Below, in pieces: positions 35,219 to 43,959 of a stretch of DNA of 64,000 nt; the first letter of the stretch is position 1; each line of letters begins with the position of its first letter. Source of the DNA: Paenibacillus luteus. Its GTDB lineage: Bacteria > Bacillota > Bacilli > Paenibacillales > Paenibacillaceae. The stretch covers positions 372,001 through 436,000 of the forward strand of contig NZ_SKCD01000011.1 of assembly GCF_006542765.1 (NCBI RefSeq), given 5' to 3'. Made by a program: the position numbers and the translations under genes. The notes beneath the pieces are model-generated. The model searched no databases. It was not told the origin of the DNA and was given only the letters and a program-made list of their open reading frames with translations.

Positions 35219-36271
35219 TTATTTTCGAGCGGTAGTTGATTCCCTGATTACCAATTTCGGCTCTAATTGCATGGATACATGGGCAAGCGAATTTTGCTTC
35301 TGGGGAACAATGTTTTTGAAGAGTAAATCAGCTGATAAATGCCCTAGGTCAAAGGTGCTTTGGTCGATCGTCGTAATGCTCGGCGTTGTCATTTCGGTAA
35401 AAGGAATATTGTCAAAGCCAACAACAGCCATATCTTCCGGTACTGAAATGCGTTTTTCTTGCAAACGCCTAATTAATCCGATCGCGGCCATGTCATTAAA
35501 GCAGAAAACTGCGGTAGGCGGCGTTGGCAGCGACAAGAAATAATCTGCTGCTCGTTTCCCAATCATAAAATCATAACGCTCGTCATCGTCATTTTCATGG
35601 GATTCCACATAGATATAGTCCTCATTAATCGAAATTCCGTTTTCCAATAAGGTTAGCTTATAGCCAGCAAGCAGCTTCTTTCTGCTCATTCTAAGCAGCG
35701 GCGCTGTCACGAAACCGATGTTGCTGTGTCCGCATTCAATCAAATGCTCAGTCGCCAGACTGGCCCCAGCCGTGAAATTAAATCCCGTCCGGTTGCATTC
35801 TGCTTTAACATCCTGCTCCATCGCTACGACCGCGACATTTTTATCGATGATCTGCCTTAATACCTCGCCGCTGTCATCAATGGAAGCAATGAGTATTCCC
35901 TTCACTTGCTTTTGCAGCAGCAAATTCACGTTTTTCTCTTCAACCTTTACGTCCCGGTAAGAGTTGCACAAAATAATTTGTGAATCGTATTTCAGCGCAA
36001 CATCCTGTATTCCCCGCAGCAGCGTACTATAGTAATTAGACATATTGGGAATAACTACTCCGATATCATGATTTTGATCCGTCTTGAGATTTTTGCCAAT
36101 CAAGTTAGGAATATATTTCAAAACCTTTGCTGCATGTAAAATCTTCTTTTTGGTCTCCTCGCTTACGGGGTAGTTACTATTGCTAAGCACCCTAGATACT
36201 GTAGCCGGAGAAACGCCGCAAAACTTTGCAATGTCATAAATCGTCGTCTTTTTAACCACTAATTTCCCCAT
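35219..36271 (-). CDS. LacI-family repressor of the amino-sugar locus
   Basis: 350 residues. The HTH is TTIYDIAKFCGVSPATVSRV followed by the hinge helix YIPNLIGKNL. The periplasmic-binding-like domain has IGVVIPNMSNYYSTLLRGIQ, AVFCFNDMAAIGL and VVGFDNIPFTEMTTPSITTI. It sits between two divergent amino-sugar operons, and the palindrome AGAAATCGATTTCT occurs before both. It therefore very likely represses both and senses an amino sugar or its phosphate. Its own promoter is recognisable (-35 and -10 at 36353-36380). Confidence 0.9.
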   Translation of the reverse strand: MGKLVVKKTTIYDIAKFCGVSPATVSRVLSNSNYPVSEETKKKILHAAKVLKYIPNLIGKNLKTDQNHDIGVVIPNMSNYYSTLLRGIQDVALKYDSQIILCNSYRDVKVEEKNVNLLLQKQVKGILIASIDDSGEVLRQIIDKNVAVVAMEQDVKAECNRTGFNFTAGASLATEHLIECGHSNIGFVTAPLLRMSRKKLLAGYKLTLLENGISINEDYIYVESHENDDDERYDFMIGKRAADYFLSLPTPPTAVFCFNDMAAIGLIRRLQEKRISVPEDMAVVGFDNIPFTEMTTPSITTIDQSTFDLGHLSADLLFKNIVPQKQNSLAHVSMQLEPKLVIRESTTARK

Positions 36272-36352
36272 GCGCTCTCTACCTTCTTCTAAGATTAGCT
36301 GAGACAGCCAGATTTTGTTTCTATAGAAATATGAATATTTGTTTCTATTTCG

Positions 36353-36380
36353 AGTATACTATTCTTTACTAAAAAGTCAA
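36353..36380 (-). promoter_or_regulatory. SigA-type promoter of lacI
   Basis: Minus strand TTGACT (36375-36380), 16-base spacer, TATACT (36353-36358), about 80 bases before the start codon. A TTTCTATAGAAA palindrome (36318-36329) lies downstream and may be a weaker LacI site. Confidence 0.6.
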
Positions 36381-36399
36381 TTTACGATATCACAAACTT

Positions 36400-36413
36400 T
36401 GTAAACGCTTTAA
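36400..36413. promoter_or_regulatory. cre-like site (CcpA)
   Basis: TGTAAACGCTTTAA matches the cre consensus TGWAANCGNTNWCA at all but the penultimate position. It lies just upstream of the nagA -35. Confidence 0.55.
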
Positions 36414-36450
36414 ACTAACATAAATAGTCAGTTTTTTTCACTGAAATTTC

Positions 36451-36479
36451 TTGACAGTGACTGTTTTCTATAGTTTAAT
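36451..36479 (+). promoter_or_regulatory. SigA-type promoter of the nagA operon
   Basis: TTGACA (36451-36456), 17-base spacer, TTTAAT (36474-36479). LacI operator B begins about 48 bases after the -10, so repression would be by roadblock. Confidence 0.65.
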
Positions 36480-36526
36480 CCTAATTAACAGGTGCGGAGA
36501 TGTATGCAAAACCAGAAACCTGCGAA

Positions 36527-36540
36527 AGAAATCGATTTCT
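36527..36540. promoter_or_regulatory. LacI operator B (before nagA)
   Basis: AGAAATCGATTTCT, perfect, in the untranslated leader of nagA. Its presence argues that the real nagA start is 36576 rather than 36492. Confidence 0.7.
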
Positions 36541-36575
36541 ATAACCAAATAACAGTGAAAGAAGATGACATCAGC

Positions 36576-37784
36576 ATGAGGTATCTCATTACGAATGCTC
36601 AGGTTGTAACTCCTGCAGGAATTATGGAACGAGGATGTGTTGCAGTCAGCGATCAGCGGATTACAGGCATTTATGAGCATTCCGCTGCTGCAGACTTCAG
36701 CGACTATACCATGATTGATGCAAATGGCCTTTATGTTTCCCCTGGATTTATCGACATTCATGTTCATGGTGGCGGCGGATATGAATTTAATCGTTCCACG
36801 CCGGATATGATTCGCGAAATTTGCGTTGCCCATGCTCGGTACGGAACAACGTCGATTTTGCCGACAACGCTGGCAGCGCCACTCTCAGAGCTGTATGAAA
36901 CCATACATGCCGTCAGAATAGCGAAGCCTCTCGTTGAAGAATGCAACATCTTAGGCATTCATCTGGAAGGCCCCTACTTTGCCCAATCTCAGCGCGGCGC
37001 ACAAAATCCCGACCATATTCTAAATCCGGAAAAAGAAACCTACATGGGCCTGCTTGACCAATGGGACAAAATTATTATGATGGGCGCGGCTCCCGAGCTC
37101 CCTGGTGGATTAGAACTGGGTCTTGAGCTGCAAAAGCGCGGAATTATCGCCTCCATCGCCCATTCTGATGCCACCTTTGATGAAATTACGGAAGCTGTCG
37201 AACACGGCTATTCCGATGTTACTCATATTTATTCCGGCTGTTCCGTGGTACACCGAGTGAACGGCTATCGCATTGGCGGTGTCGTTGAGGCCGGTTTGCT
37301 GCTGGATGACTTAACTGTCCAAGTCATTGCCGATGGCAAGCACCTTCCTGCGGAGCTGCTGCGCCTCATTTACAAAAACAAAGGCGCAGACAAAATTTCG
37401 CTTATTACCGACGCTCTCTTCGCTGCCGCTTCCGATTATAAGGAAGGAGATCTTGTCGTCCAGAAGAACGGCATGCAAACCGTGCTTGAAGACGGTGTCA
37501 TGAAGCTGCTGGACCGGCAAGCCTTCGCCGGAAGCGTGGCGACAACCAACCAGCTTGTTCGCAATATGGTTACACTCGCGGGCGTTCCACTCTACGACGC
37601 TGTGAAAATGGCTGCCCTGACGCCTGCTACCCTTCTTGGCATTCATGATCATAAAGGCAAATTGGAACTGGGCTATGATGCTGATCTCGTGCTTTTTGAC
37701 CCAGACATCAACATCAAAATGACGATGGTGATGGGGAAAATCATCTTTAAAGACGACGAAGTCCAGACAAGTCACACGAAATAG
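36576..37784 (+). CDS. nagA: N-acetylglucosamine-6-phosphate deacetylase
   Basis: 402 residues from MRYLITNAQVV. The metal motif is PGFIDIHVHGGGG, then TTSILPTTLAAP, the Glu of LGIHLEGPYFA, HSDATFDE, VTHIYSGCS and ITDALFAA (catalytic Asp). It removes the acetyl group from GlcNAc-6-P to give glucosamine-6-P. An earlier in-frame ATG at 36492 would place LacI operator B inside the gene and lacks similarity, so the later start is preferred, although its ribosome site (AAGAAG) is weak. It is first in a six-gene operon with nagB and an ABC importer. Confidence 0.9.
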   Translation: MRYLITNAQVVTPAGIMERGCVAVSDQRITGIYEHSAAADFSDYTMIDANGLYVSPGFIDIHVHGGGGYEFNRSTPDMIREICVAHARYGTTSILPTTLAAPLSELYETIHAVRIAKPLVEECNILGIHLEGPYFAQSQRGAQNPDHILNPEKETYMGLLDQWDKIIMMGAAPELPGGLELGLELQKRGIIASIAHSDATFDEITEAVEHGYSDVTHIYSGCSVVHRVNGYRIGGVVEAGLLLDDLTVQVIADGKHLPAELLRLIYKNKGADKISLITDALFAAASDYKEGDLVVQKNGMQTVLEDGVMKLLDRQAFAGSVATTNQLVRNMVTLAGVPLYDAVKMAALTPATLLGIHDHKGKLELGYDADLVLFDPDINIKMTMVMGKIIFKDDEVQTSHTK

Positions 37785-37795
37785 GAGACAAAAAA

Positions 37796-38542
37796 ATGAC
37801 TATCACAATATCAAAACATGCAAGAGAGCTCGGAGAACAAGCAGCAGGCAAAGCCAGCGAGATTTTATTATCCGCTATACGCAGCAGCGGCAAGGCCCGA
37901 CTGATGCTTGCCACCGGACAATCTCATTTTGAATTTTACGAGGCACTGCTCGCTATGGAGATCCCTTGGGATAAGGTCGAAATATTCCATTTAGATGAAT
38001 ACATCGGCATTCCCGCTTCCCACAAAGCTAGCTTTCGAAATTATTTGGTTTCAAGGTTCACAAGCAAAATTAATCCGTTTGCTGTCCATCTCATTGACAC
38101 TGACCAAGATCCTTCACTAGTTATCGCATCGCTTACTGAGAAGCTTTCGGAAGCACCTATCGATTTAGGAATCATTGGTATTGGAGATAATGGTCATATT
38201 GCATTTAATGATCCTCCAGCTGACTTTGATACGAAGGAATTGTACCAGGTCGTTGAATTGGATGAGCGCTGCAGGACGCAGCAAGTAAATGAGGGCTGGT
38301 TCCCCAGCTTCGATGATGTGCCGAAAACGGCAATAACCGCCACCGTCGCTCTGATCATGTCTTGCAAAACTATTGTTTCAGTGGTTCCCCATAAGGCCAA
38401 AGCAGCTGCTGTCAAAGAAACGCTGGAGGCAGCAGAAATCACAAATCTGATGCCTGCAACTATGCTTCGCAAGCATGAACAATGGTTCTTATATTTAGAT
38501 GAGGAGTCTGCTTCACTGCTGAATCGAGACATATACGTGTAG
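37796..38542 (+). CDS. nagB: Glucosamine-6-phosphate deaminase
   Basis: 248 residues of the NagB family. LMLATGQSHFEFYEAL binds the phosphate; VEIFHLDEYIG carries the catalytic Asp; LGIIGIGDNGHIAFNDPP carries the ring-opening His. The last motif has GDNGH where most NagB have GxDGH, a small but real change beside the active site. It turns glucosamine-6-P into fructose-6-P and ammonia. TAGGAG lies 9 bases before the ATG, 11 bases after the nagA stop. Confidence 0.9.
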   Translation: MTITISKHARELGEQAAGKASEILLSAIRSSGKARLMLATGQSHFEFYEALLAMEIPWDKVEIFHLDEYIGIPASHKASFRNYLVSRFTSKINPFAVHLIDTDQDPSLVIASLTEKLSEAPIDLGIIGIGDNGHIAFNDPPADFDTKELYQVVELDERCRTQQVNEGWFPSFDDVPKTAITATVALIMSCKTIVSVVPHKAKAAAVKETLEAAEITNLMPATMLRKHEQWFLYLDEESASLLNRDIYV

Positions 38543-38581
38543 AGGTACAATTTTTCCGCTAATCACTCTATGCCTGATGCT

Positions 38582-38591
38582 AAATCGATTT
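38582..38591. promoter_or_regulatory. Partial LacI operator C (before the ABC genes)
   Basis: AAATCGATTT followed by CTG, in the 84-base gap between nagB and the permease gene. The outer AGA of one arm is lost, so binding would be weaker. It may add local control of the transporter. Confidence 0.4.
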
Positions 38592-38625
38592 CTGCTGATC
38601 TGAAACGAGTCGAGGTGACCTAATC

Positions 38626-39531
38626 ATGGAGCCAAAGAGATCTCTCAAATTCAAAGAGAATGTTGCTGCCTATCTGTTTTTATTGCCCAGTCTTTTGGGC
38701 TTTGCTTTCTTCATCGTGTTTCCCATTATCGGCTCCCTCCTGCTGAGTTTTACGGAGTGGAATTTCCTCACCGGCTTTAAAGGAATCAAGTTCGCAGGAC
38801 TGGACAACTTCACCTTTTTATTATCCGGCAAGGACGAGTGGTTCACCAAATCGATGCTCAATACCATTTTATTTGCGCTCGTTACCGTCCCTGTTGGGCT
38901 AACGCTCGGTTTGTTGGTTGGCGTTATGATCAATAAATACGTCTATGCGTCAAAATTATTCAGAGTCGTCGTTTTCATTCCTTATATCTCTAGTGTTGTA
39001 GCTTCAGCTGTCGTGTGGATGGTTGTCTTTCAGCCCTCCTATGGACCTATCAACAGCTTCCTGATGTCCATTGGCATTGATAATCCTCCCAAATGGTTTA
39101 CGGATATGAAATGGGCTTTCCCAACCGTCATGGCGTTTCATATCTGGCAAACCCTTGGCTACAACGTCATTGTGTTTATGGCCGGACTAAAGGGGATTCC
39201 AAATGAGCTTTACGAGGCAGCGACCATTGATGGAGCGAACGAGGCTAAGAAATTCCGTCACATTACCATTCCCATGATATCGCCTATGACCTTCTTTCTT
39301 GCCACGATGGGCATCATCGGCTCCTTTAAGGTTTTCGACTCCATCCGCATTTTGACCAAAGGCGGTCCAGGCAATGAAACGACGAATATTGCCTATTACA
39401 TCTATCGTGAAGCTTTCAGCTTCTACAATATGGGTACTGCGAATGCCGCAGCATGGCTGATGTTCATCATTATCTTTATCATCACGATGATTCAAGTGCG
39501 TCAGCAAAATAAATGGGTCATATACGATTGA
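38626..39531 (+). CDS. Carbohydrate ABC transporter permease, MalF-like
   Basis: A 301-residue, six-TM permease of the CUT1 family. The EAA loop is ELYEAATIDGANEAKKFRHI, with TIPMISP after it; the N-terminus AYLFLLPSLLGFAFF is typical. GAGGTG lies 8 bases before the ATG. It pairs with the next gene to make the membrane channel for an amino-sugar oligosaccharide importer. No ATPase gene is in the operon, so it must borrow a general MsmX/UgpC-type ATPase encoded elsewhere, which is usual in Bacillales. Confidence 0.9.
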   Translation: MEPKRSLKFKENVAAYLFLLPSLLGFAFFIVFPIIGSLLLSFTEWNFLTGFKGIKFAGLDNFTFLLSGKDEWFTKSMLNTILFALVTVPVGLTLGLLVGVMINKYVYASKLFRVVVFIPYISSVVASAVVWMVVFQPSYGPINSFLMSIGIDNPPKWFTDMKWAFPTVMAFHIWQTLGYNVIVFMAGLKGIPNELYEAATIDGANEAKKFRHITIPMISPMTFFLATMGIIGSFKVFDSIRILTKGGPGNETTNIAYYIYREAFSFYNMGTANAAAWLMFIIIFIITMIQVRQQNKWVIYD

Positions 39532-39540
39532 GGTGAGAAT

Positions 39541-40374
39541 ATGAGCGCTCGTATAAAAATCTCCAAGCTTTTGAACACATTGCTATTGGGACTTTTCACG
39601 ATTACGATGCTGTTCCCGCTTCTATGGATGCTTTCGGCGTCGTTTAAGTATGAGGTCGATGTTTTCAATTTTCCGATTGAGTGGATACCGCCTCGCTGGA
39701 ATGCGTGGAATAACTATAAGGAAGTATGGTCATCCAACTATGATTTTCCACTTTATTATTTGAATTCGATTAAAGTCTCGGTCATCGTAACCGTAACGCA
39801 GCTGCTAATTGCCACGATGGGAGCTTTTGCATTCGCAAAGCTGAATTTCAAGTTTAAGCAAGGGCTGTTTGCCTTGTTTCTTGCCACGATGATGATTCCC
39901 GATCAAGTAACCATCGTGCCAAAATTTATGCTGCTCACCTGGCTCGGGTTGATCGATACCCATGGTGGACTTGTTCTCATTCTCCTTTTCAGCGTATACG
40001 GCGTTTTTCTGCTAAGGCAATACATGATGTCGATACCCGATTCATTAATTGAAGCAGCCAAAATAGATGGCGCAGGATATACGAGAATCTTTATTCAAAT
40101 CGTGATTCCGATTTCCAAGCCAGCCATCGCTACGCTCGCGATCCTTCGATTTATATGGACTTGGGATGATTATCAGAATCCACTCATTTTTCTTAACAGC
40201 AAAGAGCTATTTACGCTACAGCTTGGAATGTCGCAGTTCGCTTCACAGTCAGGCACTTACTATTCCTTGCTGATGGCTGCCGCGGTTTGCGCCGTAGTTC
40301 CGCTATTGCTGGTATTTATCGCAGGCCAAAAATTTATTGTTGAAGGTATCACCAGCGGTGCAGTCAAAGGGTAA
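39541..40374 (+). CDS. Carbohydrate ABC transporter permease, MalG-like
   Basis: A 277-residue, six-TM CUT1 permease. The EAA loop is SLIEAAKIDGAGYTRIFIQI, with VIPISKPAIATLAI; FPLLWMLSASFK sits near the N-terminus. GAGGTG lies 5-6 bases before the ATG, 9 bases after the previous stop. Second half of the importer channel. Confidence 0.9.
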   Translation: MSARIKISKLLNTLLLGLFTITMLFPLLWMLSASFKYEVDVFNFPIEWIPPRWNAWNNYKEVWSSNYDFPLYYLNSIKVSVIVTVTQLLIATMGAFAFAKLNFKFKQGLFALFLATMMIPDQVTIVPKFMLLTWLGLIDTHGGLVLILLFSVYGVFLLRQYMMSIPDSLIEAAKIDGAGYTRIFIQIVIPISKPAIATLAILRFIWTWDDYQNPLIFLNSKELFTLQLGMSQFASQSGTYYSLLMAAAVCAVVPLLLVFIAGQKFIVEGITSGAVKG

Positions 40375-40442
40375 CCCATTCTCTGCTTTCCGCTGTGCCA
40401 TACATTGCTTTACAGTACATCATACAAAAGGGAAGAGGGAAA

Positions 40443-41795
40443 ATGATGACAAAGAAAAAATGGGTCTCGATGTTTGTTGTTTCAGGCGTACTAATTTCAA
40501 CCTTATTGGCAGGCTGTTCAAGCGATTCGAAGAGCTCTGGCTCAGCTACAAATGTGCCAACAGGGAAAGATCCGGTGGAGATCAGCTTCTTGACTTACGA
40601 TGGAACGAAGAACAAAGACGGGAAATATTTGAGGCAGCTACAGGTCGATGCCTTTAATGAAGCCAACCCGGACATTAAGGTCAAGCTGGATCTGCAATCA
40701 GAGAACGATTCCGTCGAGTTTCTGAAGAAACTAGACCTGATGTCGCTATCAGGAGCGAAGTACGACGTTACTGCCCTCCCATCCTATAAGGATTATGCAG
40801 AACGGGCATTAAAGGATTTATTTGCTCCGGTTGACGAGTATATTCAAGCAGAAGGCAAATCATTTGAGGATGTGTATCAATTCACTGCGGATGTGAATGG
40901 CGTGAACTACGGCCTTCCTTACAATTCTTCGATTTATTACGTCATTCTGAACAAGAAAATGCTCGATGAGGCCGGACTGCCTGTCCCTCCACTGGATTGG
41001 ACTTGGGATGATTACAGCACTTATGCCAAAGCACTAACTAAAGGTGATGGTCCAAACAAGGTTTACGGCTCCTACATGCATACTTGGGCTGAATACCGTA
41101 GAGAAGCATTGTTCGCAACGAAGCTGGACAACCCTTATGTGAAGGACGACGGGTCTTCCAACCTAGCTGATCCGGTCTTCAAGGAGTGGCTGCAATTCAT
41201 CCGTGATATGGAGCAAGTAGATGGCAGCCAAATCACTTATGCTGATGCGAAGTCTACGAATATGGCTTACCGCGATGTATTTTTTAATGGCAAAGCAGCA
41301 ATGGTCTTCACCGGATCATGGATTGCAGCCGATATCATCAACACTGAGAAATTCCCGCATGATTTCACTACCGTATTTGCTATGATGCCAAGATGGAAAG
41401 ACAGCCCAGAAGGCAGAACATCAGGCTCAAGCACCTATAATGCCATTAATAAATCTTCTGCGAACAAAGAAGCTGCTTATAAGTTTATGAAATTCATTTC
41501 CGGCGATGGCGCTAATATTGTAAATGAATTCTCGACGATGATCGGAGCGGACAACACAGCAACGGTCAAAGCGATTGCCGCGGGTAATGAAGCCTTAATC
41601 GACACGGACTCTATGCTAAATGTATGGAATCATCCGAAGCTTGCTCCCAATCCAATTACTAAATTCCCTGAATCCTTTGCCGTTCTAGAGGATATTTACA
41701 ACGTAGAAACAGAGAAATATATGGTAGGCGGTCAGGATCTGGATACAACGATCGATAAGCTAGTTAAACAGGCGGAAGCGGCACTTACCAAATAG
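40443..41795 (+). CDS. Sugar ABC transporter substrate-binding lipoprotein
   Basis: 450 residues. A lipoprotein signal (MTKKKWVSMFVVSGVLISTL then LAGC) leads to an SBP_bac_1 fold (PVEISFLTYDGT, AFNEANPDIKVKLDLQ, VNYGLPYNSSIYYVILNKKM, FFNGKAAMVFTGSW, NKEAAYKFMKFISG). It catches the sugar outside the membrane for the two permeases. Starts at 40443 and 40446 are both possible; GAGGG lies 4 or 7 bases before them. The 16 codons of upstream open frame are not needed. A strong terminator follows. Confidence 0.9.
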   Translation: MMTKKKWVSMFVVSGVLISTLLAGCSSDSKSSGSATNVPTGKDPVEISFLTYDGTKNKDGKYLRQLQVDAFNEANPDIKVKLDLQSENDSVEFLKKLDLMSLSGAKYDVTALPSYKDYAERALKDLFAPVDEYIQAEGKSFEDVYQFTADVNGVNYGLPYNSSIYYVILNKKMLDEAGLPVPPLDWTWDDYSTYAKALTKGDGPNKVYGSYMHTWAEYRREALFATKLDNPYVKDDGSSNLADPVFKEWLQFIRDMEQVDGSQITYADAKSTNMAYRDVFFNGKAAMVFTGSWIAADIINTEKFPHDFTTVFAMMPRWKDSPEGRTSGSSTYNAINKSSANKEAAYKFMKFISGDGANIVNEFSTMIGADNTATVKAIAAGNEALIDTDSMLNVWNHPKLAPNPITKFPESFAVLEDIYNVETEKYMVGGQDLDTTIDKLVKQAEAALTK

Positions 41796-41815
41796 GTATT
41801 TTTAATTTCAAAATT

Positions 41816-41855
41816 AACGGGCAACTGGGTTACTACTCCAGTTGCCCGTTTTTAT
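41816..41855 (+). terminator. Terminator of the nag/ABC operon
   Basis: Perfect 13-base arms AACGGGCAACTGG/CCAGTTGCCCGTT followed by TTTATTT. Confidence 0.9.
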
Positions 41856-41897
41856 TTGGGAAATGCTACAGCGCTTCCAGCGCTTCATTTAAGACAA

Positions 41898-42602
41898 TTA
41901 ATGTGACGTAGAGTAATGGCTTGCGAGTAGGGCCATATCTTTGCTCCCCAAAATGGACGCATCATAGTTCTCATGAACTAGATAAATCATTGCCTGTCCA
42001 AGCTCTTTCAATGTAACCACATGCTTGGGCAATGTCCGGCGCAGAACAGGATACATCCAGCTTAAAGCGGCGTAATAACGATGAGTATTCGTCAAGCCCT
42101 TTGTCGGGTGGATGTAGCCCGGCCGGAACATATAAGCTTTACGGAATGGCAGCTGAAGAAGATGATTTTCCGTTTTCCCTTTCACGCGAGCCCACATGCT
42201 TTTTCCATTTTCGCTTTGATCAGTCCCTTCACCTGTCACGTAACAGAACACCATGCCCACATTCCACTTGGATAGCAGTTTGGCCACATACGTCGTTAAA
42301 TCAAAAGTAACTCTAGTATATTCTGCTTCGTTCATACCGACAGACGACACGCCTAAACAGAAAAAACAAGCGTCATACCCTTTTAGCTGTTCTTCAAATG
42401 CTGACAAATCGAAAAGGTCAGCATGTACAATCTCCGTTAATTTGGGATGCTTCATACCGACCGGCTTGCGGCTAAGGGATAAAATTCCCTCTACATTTGG
42501 GTCTGCTAAGCACTCATGCAGCACCCCTTCTCCAACCATGCCTGTAGCGCCAGTAATAATCACTTTTATTTTCCTAGCTGTTGTTTGCTTTTCATCACTC
42601 AT
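41898..42602 (-). CDS. NAD-dependent epimerase-like (atypical SDR)
   Basis: 234 residues with a Rossmann start VIITGATGMVGEGVLHECL (TGxxGxxG) and CFFCLGVSSVG, EYTRVTFDLTT, YVTGEGTDQSENGKSMWARV and KAYMFRPGYIHP. The YxxxK pair is not in the classical place (the sequence has MWARVKGKTEN), as in Oxidoreductase/NmrA-type atypical SDRs. AGGGA lies 9 bases before the ATG. It follows a TetR gene by 84 bases and is probably in its control. Confidence 0.78.
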   Translation of the reverse strand: MSDEKQTTARKIKVIITGATGMVGEGVLHECLADPNVEGILSLSRKPVGMKHPKLTEIVHADLFDLSAFEEQLKGYDACFFCLGVSSVGMNEAEYTRVTFDLTTYVAKLLSKWNVGMVFCYVTGEGTDQSENGKSMWARVKGKTENHLLQLPFRKAYMFRPGYIHPTKGLTNTHRYYAALSWMYPVLRRTLPKHVVTLKELGQAMIYLVHENYDASILGSKDMALLASHYSTSH

Positions 42603-42686
42603 CAGAAATCCCTACTCTCTTTGTATTTTTCTCTTTGATAATCGTTCGTTCGTTTAATAATTAACGTAAAAGTAGGACGCCATTCC

Positions 42687-43259
42687 TTAGCTTCTTATGG
42701 CGTCCCAACTCATGCTGATCATATGTTCTAAACTCGCTTCATTCGCTTCAAACTGTCCTTTAAAATGAGCTCTCGCCAGCTGTGTCACCGGGAAGTAGCA
42801 ATACGTAAGCAAGACAACGGAATCCACCTGCTTAAGCTCTCCCCTTTGTTTGCCCCTTTCAAATAATTGATGCAAAGGAATAAACATGGACGATGTATCT
42901 TCAAGGCACAGTTTCTCCATCAATGGCGAGGCCGAAAACTGTTCTAGAAATAAGAAATAATCTTTATTTTCTAGAATAAAGGTACATGAATTTCTCATGT
43001 ACCTCTCGCACACTTCCTGCGTAGTTAAAGATTCATGAAGTCCCTCCAGCACATGCTGACTCATTTTTTCTTTGACTTTCACATAAAGCTTCCCGAACAT
43101 ATCCTCCTTGTTCTCAAAATAAACGTAAATCGTTGCCGAGGAGACGTTTGCTCGTTTAGCAATCTTGGACATGGATATATCCGAAAATCCAATTTCATTT
43201 AACAATTGAATGGTAGCTTCAAAAATCGCTTCATTTTTATTTTCATCTTTATGTCTCAT
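42687..43259 (-). CDS. TetR-family transcriptional regulator
   Basis: 190 residues. The HTH is EAIFEATIQLLNEIGFSDIS then MSKIAKRANVSSATIYVYFE and NKEDMFGKLY. The C-terminal helical domain carries YFLFLEQFSASPLM. AAGGT lies close (4 bases) to the ATG. A palindrome TTAAATG-AA-CATTTAA begins 10 bases before the start codon. It likely represses itself and the epimerase-like gene downstream. Confidence 0.87.
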   Translation of the reverse strand: MRHKDENKNEAIFEATIQLLNEIGFSDISMSKIAKRANVSSATIYVYFENKEDMFGKLYVKVKEKMSQHVLEGLHESLTTQEVCERYMRNSCTFILENKDYFLFLEQFSASPLMEKLCLEDTSSMFIPLHQLFERGKQRGELKQVDSVVLLTYCYFPVTQLARAHFKGQFEANEASLEHMISMSWDAIRS

Positions 43260-43268
43260 GACCTTATG

Positions 43269-43284
43269 TTAAATGAACATTTAA
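43269..43284. promoter_or_regulatory. Operator-like palindrome before tetR
   Basis: TTAAATGAACATTTAA, perfect 7-base arms with a 2-base centre, directly upstream of the TetR gene. Confidence 0.5.
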
Positions 43285-43324
43285 TTAAAATCAATGTCTA
43301 TTCCTCATGACCATCCGGTCTTAA

Positions 43325-43382
43325 TAAAAACAGGAATGATCACGAAGAGCATTAGCGATCGCTCTGCGGAATCATTCCTGTT
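43325..43382 (-). terminator. Terminator after mgtC
   Basis: AACAGGAATGAT...ATCATTCCTGTT with inner GAGC/GCTC pairing, then TTTTTATT on the minus strand. Confidence 0.75.
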
Positions 43383-43416
43383 CTATAAGATGTAGCTCTT
43401 AGGAGCCTCGCTCTAC

Positions 43417-43920
43417 TTACAACGGCAGATCCTTGTCTTCTCTTGCTTGCAGTTTGTCATGCTCCAGCTTTTCAATCCATCCGCCGACCCGAATGAATAC
43501 AAAAGCCGTAACGATTGTGAATAAAACAATGCCATAAAAACCTGCTCCGATTCCAATGCCGACGCCTCCGGCAAATAAAATCATAGCTGCTGAGGTTAAT
43601 CCTTTAACCTCGAAGCCGGTTTTCATAATGAGACCCGCACCGAGAAAACCTAAGCCTGAAACAATTTGCGCAGCCAAACGCATAGGGTCCATCATAGTCC
43701 GATCATTCATATGACCATATACTTCTACACTTTCTATCGAAACGATGGTAATTAGTGCAGACGCAACCGTAACGAAGGTGTAGGTTTTTACCCCTGCCGG
43801 TTTGTTCTTATGGGTTCTATCAAATCCGATGAGCAGCCCTAAGAAGGCGCTGATGAAAATACGGAAATAGATTTCATATTCCGAGAAAAAATGAGAAAAA
43901 AATGTGATTATAGGTTCCAT
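43417..43920 (-). CDS. MgtC/SapB family membrane protein
   Basis: 167 residues, four to five membrane segments. FRIFISAFLGLLIGFDRTHK, AGVKTYTFVTVASAL, RLAAQIVSGLGFLGAGLIMK and KGLTSAAMILFAGGVGIGIG are the MgtC signature. Family members affect Mg2+ homeostasis or ATP synthase. It follows the LacI gene of the opp operon by 39 bases with no terminator between, so it may be read through from there. AGAGG lies 8 bases before the ATG. Confidence 0.87.
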   Translation of the reverse strand: MEPIITFFSHFFSEYEIYFRIFISAFLGLLIGFDRTHKNKPAGVKTYTFVTVASALITIVSIESVEVYGHMNDRTMMDPMRLAAQIVSGLGFLGAGLIMKTGFEVKGLTSAAMILFAGGVGIGIGAGFYGIVLFTIVTAFVFIRVGGWIEKLEHDKLQAREDKDLPL

Positions 43921-43959
43921 GGCAAGCCTCTCTTATTTCATGAATCTTTGCTTCCTTGT

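Larger units (their letters stand above)
36272..36575. other. Divergent control region between lacI and nagA
   Basis: Packed with signals: palindrome TTTCTATAGAAA (36318-36329), the lacI promoter, a cre-like site, the nagA promoter and LacI operator B. No gene. Confidence 0.7.
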
